Shown here in pieces: positions 59,772-64,000 of a stretch of DNA of 64,000 bases. The DNA is taken from the NCBI GenBank assembly GCA_034440575.1, contig JAOTOL010001225.1, positions 186,001 through 250,000 of the forward strand, written 5' to 3'. This DNA is from Imbricaverruca yamaguchii. Its lineage: Eukaryota; Arthropoda; Thecostraca; Neoverrucidae. Position 1 is the first letter of the stretch. Every line of letters starts with the position of its first letter. A model generated the notes under the pieces. The model was not told the DNA's origin and ran no database searches. It saw nothing but the letters and a program-made list of their open reading frames with translations. The position numbers were made by a program, and so were the translations under genes.

Positions 59772-59932
59772 GTGTTTATTGGTTTCACGACACCTCGACC
59801 GTTGAGTCATGTAGCGTCGCCAATCTCTCACGCCGATTGGTCGCGGACGAAGAGTAGCGACGGGTGATACTCGAACCCACAATCTTTCAATTGTGAGACG
59901 AGCAGCAACTTACCCCTAGACTACTCGCCCCC
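59772..59932 (-). mobile_element. Glu-like SINE, full length (family B)
   Basis: The minus strand reads GGGGGCGAGTAGTCTAGGGG (A box), CGTCTCACAATTGAAAG, the B box region, CACCCGTCGCTACTCTTCG, hairpin 1 (CCAATC/GATTGG) and hairpin 2 (GGCGACGC/GTGTCG). The tail is GAAACCAATAAACACC. Closely related to the copies at 54017 and 63145. Target-site duplication not clear. Confidence 0.87.
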
Positions 59933-60369
59933 TCCTCACGGTACGTAAAGCTACGAAATACCCGCACTGTAAATGTCGAACGCAAGCTGACTGTACACCT
60001 TCTGGTATTCCAGCTCGAATATCAAGTAATACAGATACGATCGCCCACAGCTTGAACCCCGCATCGGTAGTGGCCGATCAAATCCATCATCCTCACCCCA
60101 CAAAAAACGCCCGAAATTCGTCGGCTTCCAGGCGCGCGCGTGACCGTTGACCTTATGACCTCTACGCTGTGAAGACTCGTTGGCGGCGTGTGTGCCGGTT
60201 GTGCGGGCCGACCGTTGGTGCTCGGTGAGGGTGTGACCCTAGCGGATGGACCTTTGGTTGTACGTTGGGCACGCTCCTCCCTGCCCCACCCCCGCCCCTG
60301 TGTGTGCAGCAGATTAACGCAACCTTACTTATAGTAAGCCTAATGTGTGTGCCACCACGCCCTTCGTCA
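59933..60369. other. Unique sequence, no gene seen
   Basis: No gene recognised. Confidence 0.35.
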
Positions 60370-60705
60370 GTGGCAATGGTAATGGTAATGATAAATGTAA
60401 TGGTAATTGTGTGGTGATGGTGTTGCTAATGGTAAGTGATGGTAATTATAGAGGTAATGCTAGTGGTAATAGTGATGATAATGGTAGATGTATTGGTAGA
60501 GGCAATGTGAATTGTATAGGTAGTTGTGATGGTAATGTTGGTGGTAATGGTAAAGGTGGTGGTAATGGTAGGTGCAATTGTAATGGTAATTGTAGTGTTG
60601 GTGATGTGAATTATAATGTTGGTGACGGTAATGGTAATGTTGGTGGTGATTATAGTAATGGTAATGTTGGTGATGGCAATGGTAGTGGTAATGGTAGGAG
60701 CAAAG
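60370..60705. repeat. Degenerate (GGTAAT)n array
   Basis: Irregular GGTAAT/GGTGAT/GGTAGT hexamers and trimers over 330 bp. The 129-codon frame (60345-60734) reads as a Gly-Asn-rich string, and its mirror on the minus strand is His-Tyr-rich. Both are low complexity. Confidence 0.85.
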
Positions 60706-61051
60706 CTGAGGGAAAAAATTATTCATTGTTCTGACGTTTCGCATGTTTATAGAATGAAACAAACTCGAAACTAACTCACTTATCAGAGGAATTGGAAGAT
60801 GTCTCCTTCAAGTGTGGACCTGCCCTCAAAGTCTTCGATCAGTTGAAGCCAATGCATTCATGCGGGAACAGGGAGACAGGGGCAACATTCCCTTCAGCAC
60901 CGACAACTTTCTCCTCCCCAACCTGCTCAGCTGGATCTGCCGCCGGCTGTGATTAACAAAGTCGCCGGTTCGACTCCTGCACCAGATATCTGGCAGCTCT
61001 AACACGTTCATTTGGCAGCCCGGTGTTTCTGGGCGGGGCGGAGCCTGTCCC
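60706..61051. other. Unique sequence with a weak tRNA-like B box
   Basis: GCCGGTTCGACTCCTGC near 60963 resembles a B box, but no A box or cloverleaf can be drawn. No gene recognised. Confidence 0.35.
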
Positions 61052-61132
61052 ACGGGTGACGAAGCTTGGGCGCTACATGATCAACATGGTCGACGCGCCC
61101 TAAAGCCAAAATAGCCAACGGGTGACGAAGCT
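61052..61132 (+). mobile_element. Ultra-short SINE-tail element, copy 10, with perfect TSD
   Basis: The 51-bp insert (61067-61117), in the opposite orientation to most other copies, lies between identical 15-bp repeats ACGGGTGACGAAGCT (61052-61066 and 61118-61132). The body begins TGGGCGCTACATGATCAACA and ends CTAAAGCCAAAATAGCCA, with stem GGGCGC/GCGCCC and inner GATC/GGTC. Confidence 0.93.
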
Positions 61133-61887
61133 GCTCGGGGCGGGCTGCAGTTGGCCGGGGCGTGCGTCACGTACGCCGCACGTACGTCACTGCCGGGGAG
61201 ACGTTGATTGGTTGACGTAACGGTGCCCAGGAGGCGGCAACAACAGTCACGCAGTTCTGGCGTCAGAGCTGCTGTTGATACGGAGCGGACAAACACTGGC
61301 TGGCGGACAGAGGATAGCATTCAGCTCTGTATCCGCTCCCTCTCCCTTCGCCAGTAAGATTTGCATCACTCAGCAGATTCATGAACTATTGGAGTCTTAC
61401 AGAACAAATATTACTTTAGCCCCAGTCGAGTCATTATTTCAGGAATACTATTAGTATTCCAATAACACTAATCCAATAATAATATTGTGAATTAAATATT
61501 CATTTTATGATCGCAATTCATTATATTATGCGTCGAATATTAATTTCAAAACGATCCTTACTCTCGTATATATCCAATATAATCTTCTTGCCGACAATCT
61601 CAGTTTTAAAAATGGCACAAAGGAGAAACCAATGACTTGATTACATGCATCCTTGATAGTATATTAACCACGCTTTATGTCCAAAGCTGCGCTGCTGTGC
61701 ATGCTTTACCACTTTGAATCTCCGAGTATCCGAGACTATGCTCAAAAGGTAGACACCAGCAGGAGGACTGCGACAAATATTACAAAAGGCGCAGCCAAGG
61801 CTCTGGTCCCGCTGCCGCCGCGCAAGCGTCGCTCACAATCGGGCATTGGCCGCCTCGTCTTCTCGCTGCCCCCCCCCCGGTGACAAC
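61133..61887. other. Unique sequence, AT-rich part, no gene seen
   Basis: 61370-61670 is AT-rich. A small plus-strand frame (61677-61883, 68 codons) has no supported identity. Confidence 0.35.
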
Positions 61888-61985
61888 GACGTTCCTCCGA
61901 CCCGGCCCGGGTCTGACCGGACCAGGCCGGGCCTGACCGGACCGGGTCGGGCCTGACCGGACCAGGCCGGGACTGACCGGACCGG
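61888..61985. repeat. 20-bp tandem repeat, about 4.5 copies
   Basis: GGCCTGACCGGACCAGGCCG units, themselves partly palindromic. Confidence 0.9.
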
Positions 61986-63036
61986 CGACAAAAATGTCAT
62001 GCGGTGCGACCAGAATGTGCCGCATAATGTCGCCGGTGTGGGGAAGGGGCGGGGAGACGGGCGGAATTCCTACAGACCGGCGTCGCCCCGCCTCAGTGTC
62101 GACCGGGGACCGGCGTCGGCAGTCAGCGTTCTTTAATATACTCTGGAAAGCGCTGCCGGCGGGAATGGCCGCGTAGGGCAACAGCCCTACGCGACTGACA
62201 TTTCGCCGCTTCACATGATATTATGAAAGGTCACAGAGCGATCAATCACATTAATGAATCGCAAGATCTCCTCCTTTCTTCCTCTTTCATTTTCAACACC
62301 TGGGAGGATCGTCCCACCGTCGGCGGCCGGCAGAGACGCGCCAGCACGCGTCCAATCGCGCGAACGCAGCGCACATGAGACATGAGACGCACAGGGAGTC
62401 TCCGCGGGCACAACTGGCGGCCTCGTGTCAACACGTCACGTGGTGACGCCGCGAACGTAAAAGAAGCGGCTGCTGGCCGCACCGTCCACACTGCACCACA
62501 CGAGGCCGGTCGGGACGGCGGCGAGTGGAGCCGTTTGGAATTAAGTTCCAAATTTGAAATTATGAACTTTGGGAAATATCAACGCCTCCTATCCGGGCTG
62601 TTTTGGAAGTTCATTTCTAATTCTTGGAAGAATGCTTCCAATTTTTCCATAACATCCATTTTTTGTAAGTTAACATCAAATTTGTATATTGTGAGCGTTG
62701 GCAGTTATGAACTTTGGAGCGCATGCACCCCACCCCGTTTTAGCACATCGTGTAGTGACGCCGCGAGCGCAGCCGATGCAGCTGCGGTCCGCATGGTCCG
62801 CACCGCGCCGGACGAGGTCAGTCAGCAGGGCGGCGAGTGGAACAGACACATACGGCAGTGATGAAGCCATCGACATTCGCCGCGCCGTCTCGAGTAGGCC
62901 GGCTGGAAAACGGTGCACGTGCCAGACCGGCTCAGTCGAGTGGCACCGTCCAGGTGCTTACTGAATGCCGGATGGGATGGCCAGATTATCATCTGTGTGT
63001 GCGTCATCGAGGCATGTATCAGGTTCGTCGCAAAGA
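61986..63036. other. Diverged duplication inside an open frame
   Basis: Segments near 62436-62530 and 62748-62845 are diverged copies of each other, 312 bp apart. Both lie in one 159-codon plus-strand frame (62382-62861) and give similar peptides (DAANVKEAAAGR versus DAASAADAAAVR, then TAPHEA/TAPDEV and GGEWSR/GGEWNR). I do not recognise a protein family. It may be a non-coding duplication whose spacing is a multiple of three by chance. Confidence 0.45.

Positions 63037-63120
<84 letters not shown>
63037..63120. repeat. (TA)n microsatellite, about 41 copies
   Basis: Uninterrupted TA over about 83 bp, lying just left of a SINE insertion. Confidence 0.96.
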
Positions 63121-63122
<2 letters not shown>

Positions 63123-63128
63123 CCAGAG

Positions 63129-63307
63129 ACAAGCGCATGCCGGGGACGGGTAGTCTAGGGGTAAGTTGCCTGTTTCACAATCGAAAAGTTGTGGATTCGA
63201 GTCTCACCTGTCGCTACTTTTCGCCCGCGACCAATCGGCGTGAGAGATTGGCGACATGACTCAACAGTCGATATCGTACAGCCAATAACCAACAAGCGCA
63301 TGCCGGG
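63129..63307 (+). mobile_element. Glu-like SINE, full length with perfect 16-bp TSD
   Basis: The 147-bp body (63145-63291) sits between identical ACAAGCGCATGCCGGG repeats (63129-63144 and 63292-63307). It starts GACGGGTAGTCTAGGGGTAA (A box), then CACAATCGAAAAGTTGTG, a B box with one change (GATTCGAGTC), CACCTGTCGCTACTTTTCGC, hairpin 1 (CCAATC/GATTGG) and a partly deleted hairpin 2. It ends CAGCCAATAACCA with no poly-A. This copy fixes the true ends of family B. Confidence 0.93.
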
Positions 63308-63629
63308 CGACATCTCCAGACTGTTAATCGCTGCCCTAACCTAGAAATGGCATGCACACATGCATGCCGGCTCAAATAGTGCAATGTATAGCACAACCAT
63401 AAAACTACATAACCGGCTGCTGGCGACAGCGTAATATCTCCCGGCGACAATGTGTGCAGTTGGTATTTTTTGGGCACGTAAGCTGCTTCGGCCATATTTC
63501 GCCCATAACTAACCCGAAGTAACCGTAAATATAGACTGTTATCAGCGTTTGACCAGCTGAATATATTTCGAAAGCTTCGCCGCCGCACCAGTGCAATGTA
63601 TTCCACAACCCGCTCCGAACAAGGTGCTG
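63308..63629. other. Unique sequence, no gene seen
   Basis: No gene recognised. Confidence 0.35.
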
Positions 63630-63738
63630 TTTTAAGGAAACAACATACCCGGCTTAAACTGGCAGGCTTCGGAATGACGAGAGGCATTCTCGTCATTCCG
63701 AAGTCTACCGGTTTAAGCCGAGCACGTTGTTCCTGACT
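63630..63738. repeat. Long hairpin: MITE or pre-miRNA-like foldback
   Basis: The central arms 63650-63682 and 63688-63720 are complementary over 33 bp with three mismatches, around a 5-nt loop (GGCAT). The innermost 16 bp (CTTCGGAATGACGAGA) pair perfectly. Weaker pairing continues outward (AGGAAACAACATACCC against the complement of AGCACGTTGTTCCT) for about 15 bp per side. A small MITE or a hairpin RNA precursor would both fit. Confidence 0.85.
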
Positions 63739-64000
63739 GGGCTGTTCCGCGCAGAGGTTGTGGCGTCAAAACAACGCACGATACGCCAGAAAAACGCATC
63801 GCTCTCGCTCCCAGCTGCCGGCGCCCGCTGCTGACATGGCAGCAATTATCGCCCTCCCGCGCCGGCACAATTAACACTTATCTCGGGCGTCATTACACAC
63901 ACACGGGGTCAGGGCGACCACGCGCGCTGTCGGCACCAGCACAACATGCAACCCTACACCGCCGCAGGTCTTACGGCAGACTGAGGCGGAACGGAGCAGG
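63739..64000. other. CpG-rich sequence at window edge
   Basis: GC-rich, with a short ACACACACAC stretch near 63895. No gene recognised. Confidence 0.35.

Noticed and set aside
60345..60734. Gly-Asn-rich 129-residue protein
   Set aside because: Derived from a degenerate GGTAAT repeat, with an equally open His-Tyr-rich frame on the other strand.
63145..63220. Functional tRNA-Glu gene
   Set aside because: Only pol III boxes are conserved. The unit is flanked by a 16-bp target-site duplication and recurs with the same body elsewhere.

Overview
This window looks like animal nuclear DNA from a gene-poor, repeat-saturated region. I find no intact protein-coding gene, no functional tRNA or rRNA gene, and no bacterial-type operon. 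The evidence for an animal genome is: tRNA-derived SINEs with pol III A/B boxes, two decayed non-LTR retrotransposon reverse transcriptases, long TA/CA microsatellites, and CpG-rich stretches scattered through AT-rich ones. An invertebrate is my best guess; I cannot assign a phylum from sequence alone.

Layout. Roughly a quarter of the window is minisatellite: about 35 unrelated tandem arrays with units of 6 to 85 bp. The largest are a 69-bp unit (8694-11193), a unit of about 39-40 bp (14868-17402), a 32-bp unit (32528-33948), a 17-bp unit (28668-29752), an 11-bp unit (7690-8585), a 31-bp unit (34873-35685), an 85-bp unit (17905-18569) and a 36-bp unit (11414-12103). Almost every long open reading frame in the window is a by-product of these arrays. 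Two reverse transcriptase pseudogenes lie at 39612-40860 (+) and 45502-47274 (-). A large folded-back inverted repeat packed with a TACGTA-type motif is at 13751-14482. An inverted pair of dispersed repeats (34288-34545 and 36330-36630) brackets the 31-bp array.

Mobile elements. I recognise three tRNA-derived SINE families: a Lys-like head (2256, 5985, 30138), a Glu-like head (37337, 54017, 56140, 59772, 63145) and a Ser/Leu-like head (7203, 7329, 27274). The first two share a central domain that folds as two hairpins.

The most unusual observation is a fourth group: at least ten copies of a free-standing element only about 46-70 bp long. It consists of little more than the second hairpin plus the shared 3' tail. 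It has no pol III promoter, yet several copies are flanked by clear 12-15 bp target-site duplications (12804, 47814, 48815, 55042, 61067). Its hairpin stem (GGGCGC/GCGCCC) differs from that of the SINEs (CGACGC/GCGTCG) by compensatory changes, which suggests a structured RNA under selection. This ultra-short retro-inserted element is my best candidate for something undescribed here.
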